Shown: piece by piece, positions 18,999-26,620 of the stretch
Numbering within the stretch: the stretch's first letter is position 1
Layout: each line of letters opens with the position of its first letter
Assembly: GCA_003242035.1 (NCBI GenBank)
Contig: QBMC01000027.1
Location: forward strand, 1 to 33,226
DNA length: 33,226 nt
Origin: Nodosilinea foveolarum
Lineage (GTDB): Bacteria > Cyanobacteriota > Cyanobacteriia > Phormidesmidales > Phormidesmidaceae
Direction of reading: 5' to 3'
Program-made: the position numbers and the translations under genes
The notes under the pieces: generated by a model
The model's input: the letters and a program-made list of their open reading frames with translations, nothing else
Told to the model about the DNA's origin: nothing
The model's database searches: none

Positions 18999-20609
18999 TT
19001 ACTCCTCTTCGCCTTCACCGACACCTGTACTCACTTCTTCAGTCGATCCCTCAACTGTTTTTAGCTCGTCTTCTGCGTCAATCGTTTCACCAAGGGCCGC
19101 TTCGTTCACCTCTTGAGCGGTTTCATTCCCGGTGCTCACGTTCTCAGCAGCGGCGGCGGCACTGCCTTCTTCTAAGTCGGTGGTTTCTAAGTAGTTGCTC
19201 TCGATGTGGTCGTCTGTTGCGGGTGTTTCGCCCAGGTTATGCGCTTCCGACTCTAGTAATTCGTCTTCGGTGACTTCATCTTCGGGTTCTGAGAAGGTTT
19301 CTCCACGGGCGATCGCCTCAGCTCTAGCCTTTTCTTCAGCGGCCACTCGCGCTTGTCTGCGCCATTCTTCCGCCTCGGCAATCTCAGCCGCTTCCTCAGC
19401 CGCTAGTCGTTCAGCCTCCTCAGCCTTCAGTCTGCGCGCCTCTAAAATGGCGGCGGCTTTCTCGTTCTCAGTCTCGTAGTCGTACTTTGCCGAGTCCTTA
19501 ATGTCGATTTTCCAGCCGGTTAACCTAGCGGCTAGACGAACGTTTTGGCCTTCTTTCCCAATGGCTAGGCTGAGCTGATCTTCGGGCACTAATACATGGG
19601 CCTGACGGCCATCGGGGTCCATTAGGCGCACTTCATCGACTCTCGCTGGACTCAGGCCATTCGAGATGTAGGTAGACGGATCGGGCGACCAGCGAATCAC
19701 GTCGATTTTCTCGCCGCGAAGCTCGTTGACGACCACCTGAATTCGCGATCCTCTTGCCCCGATGCAGGCTCCTACAGGATCAACGTCGCTCTCGGTAGTA
19801 TCGACCGCAATTTTGGTGCGTGGGCCGACCGAACGAGAAGGCGGATTGGCTTCGCGAGCAACGGCGACAATCCGCACAACTTCATCTTCAATTTCGGGAA
19901 CTTCGTTAGAAAATAGCTCGACCACCAGGCTGGCATCCGATCTGGAAACCAGGAGCTGAGGGCCACGATGCGATCCTTCGGACACCCGCTTGAGGGCTAC
20001 GCGGAAGGTCGCATTTGCCCGATAGTTGTCGTTAGGTAGCTGGTCGCGCTTGAGGAGTTCCGCTTCGGTCTCGGGCTGGCCCAGTCCGCTGCTCACGGCC
20101 ATGATGACCGACTGCCGCTCAAATCTGAGCACCCGCGCATTCAAGATGGATCCTTCTAGCTCCTGGAATTCTTCTTGAATCAGGCGTCGCTGTTGGTCGC
20201 GTAGCTTTTGGGCTAAAACTTGCTTGGTCTGAATCGCGGCCATGCGGCCAAAGTCGTTTTGCTCGGGCGTTACGTCTAGGACTACCGTGTCGCCAGCGAG
20301 TGCTTCTGGGGCTACTTGCTGCACTTCTTGCAGGCCAATCTGGTGGTCTGAGTTTTCTACGGTTTCGACGATAGTTTTTTCAGCCAGTACGCGGAAGCCC
20401 TCGTCTTCGGTGTCTAGCTCGACGTAGAAGTTCTCAAAATACTCTTCATCAAACTGGCTGGTGTCTATGAGCTGGGTTCTTCTGTAGCGTTCGTAGCCTT
20501 TGAGCAATGCTTCTTGTAGCGCTAGCTGTACCGCAGACTTGGGCAGATTGCGCTCCGTGCTAATGCTATCAATCATGCTTTGTAGCCCGGTTAAGTTCAC
20601 CATCGACAT
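18999..20609 (-). CDS. nusA: Transcription factor NusA with a long acidic tail
   Basis: RNA polymerase-associated factor for pausing, termination and antitermination. In 536-aa numbering: an N-terminal polymerase-binding domain (about 1-125), S1 domain (about 135-200), KH1 with GACIGARGSRI (280-290), and KH2 with AIGKEGQNVRLAARLTGW (349-366). From about 380 an Ala/Glu-rich, probably helical stretch is followed by an acidic low-complexity tail to the end. Cyanobacterial NusA usually stops shortly after KH2, so the tail makes this one long. The start is set by a perfect Shine-Dalgarno AGGAGGT at 20617-20623, 7 bases before the ATG at 20607-20609. A GTG at 20615 and an ATG at 20603 are in frame but badly spaced. 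Confidence 0.96.
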   Translation of the reverse strand: MSMVNLTGLQSMIDSISTERNLPKSAVQLALQEALLKGYERYRRTQLIDTSQFDEEYFENFYVELDTEDEGFRVLAEKTIVETVENSDHQIGLQEVQQVAPEALAGDTVVLDVTPEQNDFGRMAAIQTKQVLAQKLRDQQRRLIQEEFQELEGSILNARVLRFERQSVIMAVSSGLGQPETEAELLKRDQLPNDNYRANATFRVALKRVSEGSHRGPQLLVSRSDASLVVELFSNEVPEIEDEVVRIVAVAREANPPSRSVGPRTKIAVDTTESDVDPVGACIGARGSRIQVVVNELRGEKIDVIRWSPDPSTYISNGLSPARVDEVRLMDPDGRQAHVLVPEDQLSLAIGKEGQNVRLAARLTGWKIDIKDSAKYDYETENEKAAAILEARRLKAEEAERLAAEEAAEIAEAEEWRRQARVAAEEKARAEAIARGETFSEPEDEVTEDELLESEAHNLGETPATDDHIESNYLETTDLEEGSAAAAAENVSTGNETAQEVNEAALGETIDAEDELKTVEGSTEEVSTGVGEGEEE

Positions 20610-20616
20610 GGGCACT

Positions 20617-20623
20617 ACCTCCT
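20617..20623 (-). promoter_or_regulatory. Consensus Shine-Dalgarno of nusA
   Basis: AGGAGGT on the minus strand, 7 bases before ATG 20607-20609. It decides the nusA start among three in-frame candidates (20615 GTG, 20609 ATG, 20603 ATG). Confidence 0.85.
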
Positions 20624-20632
20624 AAAAATAAT

Positions 20633-20669
20633 TGAAATGGTTTGAATAGTTGAAAGATGAAATGGTTTG
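20633..20669. repeat. 12-bp direct repeat in the rimP-nusA spacer
   Basis: TGAAATGGTTTG occurs exactly twice (20633-20644 and 20658-20669), 25 bp apart start to start. On the transcript this reads CAAACCATTTCA twice, just upstream of the nusA Shine-Dalgarno. Confidence 0.85.
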
Positions 20670-20714
20670 CTAATTGACTGGGCGGCCGTGGATGTTTGCT
20701 AGTTCTTTGGTTCG

Positions 20715-21182
20715 CTAAGCCTCCTCCGTGCTGAGCTGAACGGTTTGCACCAGCTCTAAAGGAATTTTTATCGGGCGTCCTTTCAGGTTCAGGCTCAGTG
20801 TGCCGTCTTCTCGTCCGACTAAGCTGCCGTGCCAGGTTTGCTTATTCTTGTGCGGTTCGCTGAGCTGTACTTCTACCGGGAAGCCTTTGAATACCTCAAA
20901 ATCGCGATCGCGCGTCAGCACGTTAGAAACCCCAGGGCTAGACACCTCCAGCACATACGCATCCGGAATCAAATTTGATTCGTCTAGCGCTTCAGTTAGG
21001 GCCGCGCTCAGCCGAGCACAATCATCTAGGCTGGTATCCTCCTGGTCTGGATTGCGAACATCCACTCGCATTACCGGCGGGCTTTGGTTGGTTTGAAAAA
21101 CCGCATCGACAATTTCCAGCCCAATACTGCTGGCAATCGGAGCGGCGAGTTCAATCACTTGAGGAACTATAGGATGAGTCAT
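20715..21182 (-). CDS. rimP: Ribosome maturation factor RimP
   Basis: Needed for maturation of the 30S subunit. The 155-aa length is typical. The N-terminal domain shows GLEIVDAVFQ and MRVDVRNPD, then DDCARLSAALTEALDES. The centre has YVLEVSSPGVSNVL followed by the family's R-D-x-D-F segment. A C-terminal SH3-like domain (WHGSLVGREDGTLSLNLKG) closes the protein. It is the first gene of the rimP-nusA-ylxR-infB cluster, with nusA starting 105 bp downstream. Its upstream region holds four degenerate 14-bp repeats and a terminator-like hairpin, so expression of the whole cluster may be set in this leader. Confidence 0.95.
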   Translation of the reverse strand: MTHPIVPQVIELAAPIASSIGLEIVDAVFQTNQSPPVMRVDVRNPDQEDTSLDDCARLSAALTEALDESNLIPDAYVLEVSSPGVSNVLTRDRDFEVFKGFPVEVQLSEPHKNKQTWHGSLVGREDGTLSLNLKGRPIKIPLELVQTVQLSTEEA

Positions 21183-21194
21183 AGCGGGGGTTAG

Positions 21195-21250
21195 TCAAGA
21201 ACTGACCATCAAAGACTGGCTATTAAGAACTAGCCATCGAAAACCGGCCA
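21195..21250. repeat. Four degenerate 14-bp tandem repeats before rimP
   Basis: Units TCAAGAACTGACCA (21195-21208), TCAAAGACTGGCTA (21209-21222), TTAAGAACTAGCCA (21223-21236) and TCGAAAACCGGCCA (21237-21250) abut without gaps. They fill the space between the terminator-like hairpin and the rimP start. The first unit shares AGAACTGACC with the repeat at gmk. Confidence 0.8.
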
Positions 21251-21252
21251 AT

Positions 21253-21287
21253 AAAAAAAGCGGGCCTTGTTACAAGCTCCCACTTTT
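21253..21287 (-). terminator. Terminator-like hairpin in the rimP leader
   Basis: On the minus strand AAAAGTGGG pairs with CCCGCTTTT (9 bp, one G-T pair), with an inner CTTG/CAAG stem and TAA loop, followed by seven Ts (A-run 21253-21259). A second hairpin, GGCTC/GAGCC, lies just upstream at 21294-21307. It could terminate the 21452 gene, or act as an attenuator for rimP, whose ATG is only 71 bp further on. Confidence 0.65.
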
Positions 21288-21451
21288 CGCGGTGGCTCTG
21301 CCGAGCCAGACGAATTTAGGCCAGATAGAATCTGGAACAGCGAACTGGCGACTTAGCGCTGCTAAAAACAACGTCTAAAAAGGTCACTTAAGCCCGACTG
21401 CGTTAAACAGTCTAGCGTATGAACTCACCAACCCGTTCAAATTATCTTGAT

Positions 21452-22852
21452 CTATCGCCTTCTGTTGGCTGCGTCATAGATTCTGTAGCGCGAAGCCCGT
21501 ATCTGCTCTACATCTTCTCCAGCAATGCGTTCTACATAGTTAATTTTTACTTCCTCTAGCAAATCGCTAATGAGCTGACGAATGTCCGTCGTTGTCTCAG
21601 CGTTTTGCAACTCGTAGCGCAGCGTTTCGCCTAGCCGATCAAGTAGCCGACCGGTCAGCGTTGCTGTCTTTGGGTCGGCAACGGCTGCTTGCAAACTCTG
21701 CGTCATCGTTTTAGACAGCTCGGCTACCACCTGATGAGAAATCTGCGCTGAGATATTGTCGAATCCGGGCATGAACTTAAGACCCTGGTAAGCCGGTGCT
21801 TGCTGCAATGCGCCGATGACGCTGTGTTCTATTAGCGCATCTAGGTCGGGCTTTACTCTGGGCAAAACTTTGTACACCATCACGTCGGACAGGCGTTTGG
21901 TGAGGGTTTGAACTTCATCTATGCCGTTGAGATCGACGTATTGGTTGCGATCGCTCGCCGCCAATAGCCACCGAGTCACATCACCTTCTTGAATCAGCCG
22001 CTGAGTCTGATCAATGGCGCGTAACAGCACGATCTCCGTTAGCTCTACCGCAAATTGGCTCACAATCGCTCGGCTCACCCGATTGCGCATAGGTTCTAAA
22101 TTCACCCAGCCAGCCTGATGCAGGCGTAAGGTGACCGGAATGATGCGCAGCCAGCGCCAAAATCCAATGAATAAGGGCACGTCGTAAATGCGCCAGAGCA
22201 TTGCATCTGGCCAGCTAGCGTTTTCGTGCCGCCGACTCAGCACGTAGGTGCGAATCAAAAACTCAGTCGCAAACAGAGCCATGAACCACAGATCTATTCG
22301 CCAAAACGAATCAATCGGGTTGCCCCGTTCGTTAATCCCTCGAAAGTAGTTGACGTTCATTAACGGGCGAATTTCGCGGTCGAAAAAGGCCAGCTTTTCG
22401 GCGGTGTTTGTCTGCAGGTAGTCTTCGCTCCAGAATTGGTTGAATGCGGCTTTGGAGGAGTCTTCTTGGAAGCGATCGCGCATCAAATTCTTAATCCGCT
22501 CCAACGTGCCAGATTTACTAGCTACCGCAAACGGATTTTCATCGACAATCACCGTACTCTGTTCTCTTAGCTGAGCCAGCAACGCCTTGCTGTCGTCAAT
22601 TTCCTGGCTCTCTAGCCTATCTACCAGCTTGAGATAGGCCACCGTGGTGCGATCAGGTTCAATGCCTTTGAACTTTTCGCCGTACCACTCGGTGAAGTTG
22701 GGAAGGGTTCGTAGATATAAATCGCGATAGGGAATGTAGCTGAGATCGAAGAGGACTAGGATGAGGTTTGTGAGGGCGATCGCCGCCATAATTTGCTCAA
22801 ACCAAGTCGCCTTCCGATTCGCTCTCACACTCTGCCGATAACGAGATAACAC
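21452..22852 (-). CDS. Membrane protein with a voltage-sensor-like segment, unknown function
   Basis: 466 aa from a GTG start. That start has a Shine-Dalgarno AAGGAG (22862-22867) 9 bases upstream, and the protein then opens VLSRYRQSVRANRKATWFEQ. A more distal ATG at 22960 would add 36 charged residues. Hydrophobic helices: about 18-37 (MAAIALTNLILVLFDLSYIP), then a soluble loop of about 145 residues, then about 184-204 (LWFMALFATEFLIRTYVLSR) and 231-244 (FWRWLRIIPVTLRL). The last two resemble S2 (F-x-x-E-F-L-x-R) and S4-like arginine helices of voltage-gated ion channels, but no pore helix or selectivity filter follows. The C-terminal 200 residues are soluble and helical. Not a recognised functional family; the channel resemblance is inference. 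Confidence 0.75.
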   Translation of the reverse strand: MLSRYRQSVRANRKATWFEQIMAAIALTNLILVLFDLSYIPYRDLYLRTLPNFTEWYGEKFKGIEPDRTTVAYLKLVDRLESQEIDDSKALLAQLREQSTVIVDENPFAVASKSGTLERIKNLMRDRFQEDSSKAAFNQFWSEDYLQTNTAEKLAFFDREIRPLMNVNYFRGINERGNPIDSFWRIDLWFMALFATEFLIRTYVLSRRHENASWPDAMLWRIYDVPLFIGFWRWLRIIPVTLRLHQAGWVNLEPMRNRVSRAIVSQFAVELTEIVLLRAIDQTQRLIQEGDVTRWLLAASDRNQYVDLNGIDEVQTLTKRLSDVMVYKVLPRVKPDLDALIEHSVIGALQQAPAYQGLKFMPGFDNISAQISHQVVAELSKTMTQSLQAAVADPKTATLTGRLLDRLGETLRYELQNAETTTDIRQLISDLLEEVKINYVERIAGEDVEQIRASRYRIYDAANRRR

Positions 22853-22861
22853 GATAATCTG

Positions 22862-22867
22862 CTCCTT
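22862..22867 (-). promoter_or_regulatory. Shine-Dalgarno that fixes a GTG start
   Basis: AAGGAG on the minus strand, 9 bases before GTG 22850-22852. It supports the shorter form of the downstream membrane protein over the ATG at 22960. Confidence 0.6.
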
Positions 22868-23041
22868 TTCCCCTTTGGAATCTTCCTCAGCATCCTCTCT
22901 TCTCTTTAGTATCCTCTCATCACATTGAGATACGTAGAGGCATATCATCAAATCGTTCAATCCGCCTAAAGACAGGAAAACTTTCAGCCGCCATCTTGTC
23001 CGCGCTAAACTGAAGAAAGCTCTTTACCTTTCTTCACGATT

Positions 23042-23992
23042 ATGATCGCCGTTGCGCCAATCGCCCCCATTCCGCCCGCTCAAGACGGAGCCTACTGGCA
23101 ATGGCGAGACTATCGCATTCACTACACCAAAGCAGGCGCAGCCCAGGCCACCGCCCATCCTGAAAGGCCACCGCTCGTCCTCATCCACGGCTTTGGCGCA
23201 TCTACTGACCACTGGCGCAAAAACGTCGCCGAACTCCAGTCCGACTTTGAAGTCTATGCGTTAGACCTGATTGGCTTTGGACGCTCTTCTAAGCCTAGCA
23301 GCGGCTACAGTCCCGAGCTATGGCGCGACCAAATTGCAGACTTCATCACTAACATTATTGGCCGCCCTGCCGTCGTTGCGGGCAATTCTATTGGCGGCTA
23401 TAGCAGCCTTTTTACTGGGGCTACTCGTCCTGATGCGATCGCAGGCGTCTGTATGCTCAACGGCGTCGGCTCCTTCAGCGAACAGCAAACTACCGCCGAG
23501 CCAAACCCCTTTCAGCAAACCATCGGCAATCTGGTCAAAACCGTAGTGCTTTCTCCTTTACCGAGCTGGGTTATTTTCCAGTTCGTTCGGCAAAAATCGT
23601 ACATTCGCAAAACGCTAGAGCAGGTCTACGTCAATAAATCCGAAGTGACCGATCAGCTCGTCGAAGACGTTTACCGTCCGGCCACAGACCCAGAAGCGCC
23701 TGCTGCGTTTGCCGCTCTGTTCAAAGCCGAACGAGGCGAATACGTAGACGTGCTGCTAGACAAAATGACCTGTCCGCTACTGCTTATTTGGGGCGACGCT
23801 GACCCCTGGATGAACACCTATTCTCGCAGCGAACTTTTCCAACAGCACTACAACAATTTAGAAGAACACCACATCAACGCAGGCCACTGTCCTCACGATG
23901 ACGCGCCCTTAGAAGTCGATGCACTGTTGCGCAACTGGGTACTGAAAACGGTCGTCGGCGAATCGGCGAGTCAATGGGTGGCTCTGGGCTAA
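23042..23992 (+). CDS. Alpha/beta-fold hydrolase
   Basis: 316 aa, soluble, no signal peptide. Features of the alpha/beta hydrolase fold are visible: oxyanion-hole HGFG (49-52), nucleophile elbow GNSIGGYSS with Ser116, an acid in GDADPW (Asp254) and the catalytic His282 in AGHCPHDDAP. The lid region lies between about 150 and 220. The overall pattern (VLIHGFGASTDHWRKN, YALDLIGFGRSSKP) is common in cyanobacterial and plastid hydrolases. The substrate (ester, epoxide or C-C bond) cannot be told. The gene is divergent from the voltage-sensor-like gene, about 190 bp away, and is followed by an MFS gene on the same strand after 237 bp. Confidence 0.92.
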   Translation: MIAVAPIAPIPPAQDGAYWQWRDYRIHYTKAGAAQATAHPERPPLVLIHGFGASTDHWRKNVAELQSDFEVYALDLIGFGRSSKPSSGYSPELWRDQIADFITNIIGRPAVVAGNSIGGYSSLFTGATRPDAIAGVCMLNGVGSFSEQQTTAEPNPFQQTIGNLVKTVVLSPLPSWVIFQFVRQKSYIRKTLEQVYVNKSEVTDQLVEDVYRPATDPEAPAAFAALFKAERGEYVDVLLDKMTCPLLLIWGDADPWMNTYSRSELFQQHYNNLEEHHINAGHCPHDDAPLEVDALLRNWVLKTVVGESASQWVALG

Positions 23993-24179
23993 TTGAACAA
24001 GCTCGATACCTTGTCCAATCTCCTAGAAATCTCACGTCTTACGAGATAATTATGCGGCGTCATAGGACATAGCTATACGGATGGCTCAGCCTAAAACTTT
24101 GGCTTGACGTGGAGAGTCGCTGCTGTGTCCAAGTAAATTTCTATCTGCATTTCTGACGGGGGATAGCTGTTGAATTGGC

Positions 24180-24193
24180 TTAACAGTTGTTAA
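24180..24193. promoter_or_regulatory. Inverted repeat upstream of the MFS gene (possible operator)
   Basis: TTAACA-GT-TGTTAA, arms of 6 bp with a 2-base spacer, 36 bp before the TTG start of the transporter gene. The position fits an operator or promoter-overlapping site; no regulator gene is adjacent. Confidence 0.35.
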
Positions 24194-24229
24194 CATTCTT
24201 AGCAATTGCTGCTTACTAGAGGTTGATTT

Positions 24230-25549
24230 TTGAGTTTTTTTCGAGACAGCGTTTTTAATGACTTAGAACCCTCATTAAGACGCAATCTCATTATTTTCTT
24301 TTGTGGGTCTTTGTGCTTTTGGGGCGGACTGTCGGGCATGTTGCCCAACCTATCTCTTTACATTCAAAGTTTTGACGCGACGAATCAGGAAATTGGTTGG
24401 GTGATGGCTTCGTTCGCTTTGGGCCTGTTAGGGATGCGCCCGAAAATGGCTAAGCTGACGGACGATATAGGCCGCAAGCCCGCAATGCTGATTGGAATTG
24501 TGGTTATTGCGATCGCTCCTCTCCTCTACTTATCTGTCCAAGCCATCCCTTCTGTTATCCTTGCCCTCCCCATTCTGGGCTGGAGCGTCAAATCGTCTGT
24601 GGTGCTACTAGCGATGACTCGCGCCTTTCATGGCATTAGTATTGCCGCCTTCGCAACGGCTTATAGTGCGGCGATCGCAGACATGGCCCCGATTAAAAGC
24701 AGAGGCGAACTCATTGGCTATATGAGCTTAGCAAGTCCATTAGGATTAGCCTTTGGCCCTGCTATCGGCGGCTACCTAGAAGGCAACTTCACGCTGGCCT
24801 TTCTAGCAATGACTGCCCTCGGCTCCATTGGCATACTCTGCGTCCTGGCCATCAAAGAGCCTGAGCGTCCATCCTTTGACAGTCAAGAAGATGTGGCTAT
24901 TCCTAAAAAGAAGCGGTCTTCTAGCTATGGGGCTTTTTGGAGCCTGCTGTTTACGCCACCTATTCGCGTTCCGGCGCTGATTTTGTTTATGGTTGGTATT
25001 GCCTTTGGCTCTATGGTGGCCTTTGTGCCGCTGCATACTCGTCAGCTTGGCGTCCCGATTAATATTGGGCTGATTTATACCGTAAGCGCGATCGCCTCTT
25101 TCTCCATCCGCTTCCTCTCAGGTAAAGCCAGCGATCAACTCGGCAGAGGACGTTTTATTAGCATGGGCCTAGCCTGCTACACCCTAGCCATGTTCACCCT
25201 CTGGCTTTCCGATAGCCCGCAAATGTTTTTGCTAGCAGGCGCATTCCAAGGCGCAGGCAGCGGCACCCTCATTCCCATCATTGCCGCGCTGATGGCCGAC
25301 CGCTCCAAGCCTAGCGAACGAGGTCTCACCTTTGGCCTTTGCCTCACCGGATTCGACTTAGGCATTGCCTTAGCTGGGCCAATTATGGGAGGAATTGCCG
25401 ATGTCGGCAGCTATAGCCTAGTTTTTGCCCTCTCAGGCTGTATGACGCTGATTGGTCTGCTGATCTTCATCACAACCTCTAGCAAAGATCTTTCTCACTC
25501 CATCCGTTTTGCGCTCAACGGCGGTAGAGACGTGTACGCAGTGAAGTAG
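24230..25549 (+). CDS. MFS transporter (drug-efflux-like)
   Basis: 439-aa integral membrane protein with about 12 hydrophobic helices in two halves. The loop after helix 2 carries MFS motif A as MAKLTDDIGRKPAML (about 73-87), repeated in the second half as GKASDQLGRGRFI. TRAFHGISIAAFATAYSAAI in the first half and AGAFQGAGSGTLIPIIAALM in the second are the paired helix-4 and helix-10 type segments. This type usually exports small hydrophobic compounds by proton antiport; the substrate is unknown. The start appears to be TTG at 24230, with a weak AGAGGT upstream and no ATG near the expected N-terminus. A 6-2-6 inverted repeat lies in the leader. The downstream hairpin at 25561-25596 may end this transcript as well as that of the tRNA. 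Confidence 0.92.
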   Translation: MSFFRDSVFNDLEPSLRRNLIIFFCGSLCFWGGLSGMLPNLSLYIQSFDATNQEIGWVMASFALGLLGMRPKMAKLTDDIGRKPAMLIGIVVIAIAPLLYLSVQAIPSVILALPILGWSVKSSVVLLAMTRAFHGISIAAFATAYSAAIADMAPIKSRGELIGYMSLASPLGLAFGPAIGGYLEGNFTLAFLAMTALGSIGILCVLAIKEPERPSFDSQEDVAIPKKKRSSSYGAFWSLLFTPPIRVPALILFMVGIAFGSMVAFVPLHTRQLGVPINIGLIYTVSAIASFSIRFLSGKASDQLGRGRFISMGLACYTLAMFTLWLSDSPQMFLLAGAFQGAGSGTLIPIIAALMADRSKPSERGLTFGLCLTGFDLGIALAGPIMGGIADVGSYSLVFALSGCMTLIGLLIFITTSSKDLSHSIRFALNGGRDVYAVK

Positions 25550-25555
25550 AAGTCC

Positions 25556-25596
25556 AAAAAAATAAGGCGTCAAGTATTGCTACTCAACGCCTTATT
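25556..25596 (-). terminator. Terminator of the tRNA-Arg gene
   Basis: A 10-bp stem (AATAAGGCGT at 25561-25570 with ACGCCTTATT at 25587-25596), an inner AGTA/TACT stem, and a T-run on the minus strand (A-run 25556-25562). It follows the tRNA directly and also lies behind the convergent MFS gene. Confidence 0.88.
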
Positions 25597-25603
25597 CCTC
25601 AAG

Positions 25604-25677
25604 CGAGCCTGGAGAGATTCGAACTCCCGACACCGTAGTCCGTAGCCACGTGCTCTAGTCCACTGAGCTACAGGCCC
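25604..25677 (-). tRNA. tRNA-Arg (anticodon ACG)
   Basis: On the minus strand a full cloverleaf folds: acceptor GGGCCTG/CAGGCTC with one G-T pair, D arm GCTC/GAGC, anticodon stem CGTGG/CTACG around the loop CTACGGA (anticodon ACG, wobble A expected to become inosine and read CGN codons), T arm GGGAG-TTCGAAT-CTCTC, and discriminator G. The 3' CCA is not encoded and must be added. It is transcribed divergently from moaC. Confidence 0.96.
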
Positions 25678-25754
25678 TCACCGGGTTTTAATAGTAGCAT
25701 ACCAATCGCGCCACAAACTCATCAAAATTCTCAATTGTTTTTCCTCACTACTGC

Positions 25755-26276
25755 ATGAATAATTCGAGCGATTCTCCCCCGGAGAGGCTTGGCCAACGCC
25801 TCACCCATTTAGATACTCAAGGCCAAGCCCAAATGGTCGATGTTTTGGCTAAAGATGCCACCGTTCGTCAAGCGACTGCCAGCGGCTTAATCTACATGCA
25901 GTCCGCCACCCTAGAAGCGATTGAGTCGGGCAACGCGCCTAAAGGTGATGTGATTGGAACGGCTCGACTCGCCGGAATTATGGCCGCTAAGCAAACGTCA
26001 ACGCTGATTCCGCTATGTCATCCATTGCCGCTAAAGAAGATATCGGTCACGATTGAGCCAGATAGGGATCTGCCGGGTTACCGAATCGAAGCGACGGTTA
26101 AAACAAAGTCTGAGACGGGCGTAGAAATGGAAGCGTTAACGGCAGTTTCGGTGGCGGCGCTCACTTTGTACGACATGGCGAAGGCGCTGGAAAAATCCAT
26201 GCGGATTAGCGATATTCAGCTAGTCGAGAAAATCGGCGGAAAGTCAGGCCATTGGCAGAAAGCTTCTGTTCAATAG
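25755..26276 (+). CDS. moaC: Cyclic pyranopterin monophosphate synthase MoaC
   Basis: Converts the 3',8-cyclo-GTP made by MoaA into cyclic pyranopterin monophosphate in molybdenum cofactor synthesis; cytoplasmic. The 173-aa length is near normal, with a slightly long N-terminus. Motifs: [12 protein letters not shown] (84-95), [17 protein letters not shown] (121-137), and YDMAKALEK with Asp140 and Lys143 at the catalytic positions; GGKSGHW (161-167) closes the site. moaA is not in the window. Two small genes follow on the same strand at 43-bp and 37-bp spacing, so it probably heads a short operon. Confidence 0.96.
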   Translation: MNNSSDSPPERLGQRLTHLDTQGQAQMVDVLAKDATVRQATASGLIYMQSATLEAIESGNAPKGDVIGTARLAGIMAAKQTSTLIPLCHPLPLKKISVTIEPDRDLPGYRIEATVKTKSETGVEMEALTAVSVAALTLYDMAKALEKSMRISDIQLVEKIGGKSGHWQKASVQ

Positions 26277-26319
26277 CGCTTTACAATAGATTTAAGCAAT
26301 TTCACCCCCTGAAGACCCT

Positions 26320-26583
26320 ATGCCTCCCCGCTGGCCTCGCGAACCTGATCGCGCTAACGACCCCGAATATCGCAAGCTAGAAGACCGCCTCAATTTTGCA
26401 GTGCACGTCGCCCTGTTTGCCTGCGTTAACTCTGGCATGTGGTTTTTCAACACCCTTAATCCTGGCTCGCTACCGCTGGCAAAAACGGTGTCGCTGATAT
26501 GGCTCGGTGGATTGGCGTTCCATGCGATTTATATTTTTGCGATCGCCAATTACTCCCCAAATCCAGCGAGTTCAGGCAAGTAA
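26320..26583 (+). CDS. Small 2TM-domain membrane protein
   Basis: 87 aa with a polar N-terminus (ANDPEYRKLEDRLNFAVHVA) leading into two hydrophobic helices, about 27-46 and 58-77, joined by a short loop. This matches the '2TM domain' type of small bacterial membrane protein; no function is known. The gene lies between moaC and the DUF3181 gene with short gaps and is likely cotranscribed. Confidence 0.8.
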   Translation: MPPRWPREPDRANDPEYRKLEDRLNFAVHVALFACVNSGMWFFNTLNPGSLPLAKTVSLIWLGGLAFHAIYIFAIANYSPNPASSGK

Positions 26584-26620
26584 AACACTCCAGATCAACA
26601 CTTAACACCGAGGCTCCATC

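Noticed and set aside
25601-25690. tRNA-flanking integration site (attachment site)
   Set aside because: No duplicated tRNA 3' end and no integrase gene on either side; neighbours are ordinary chromosomal genes.
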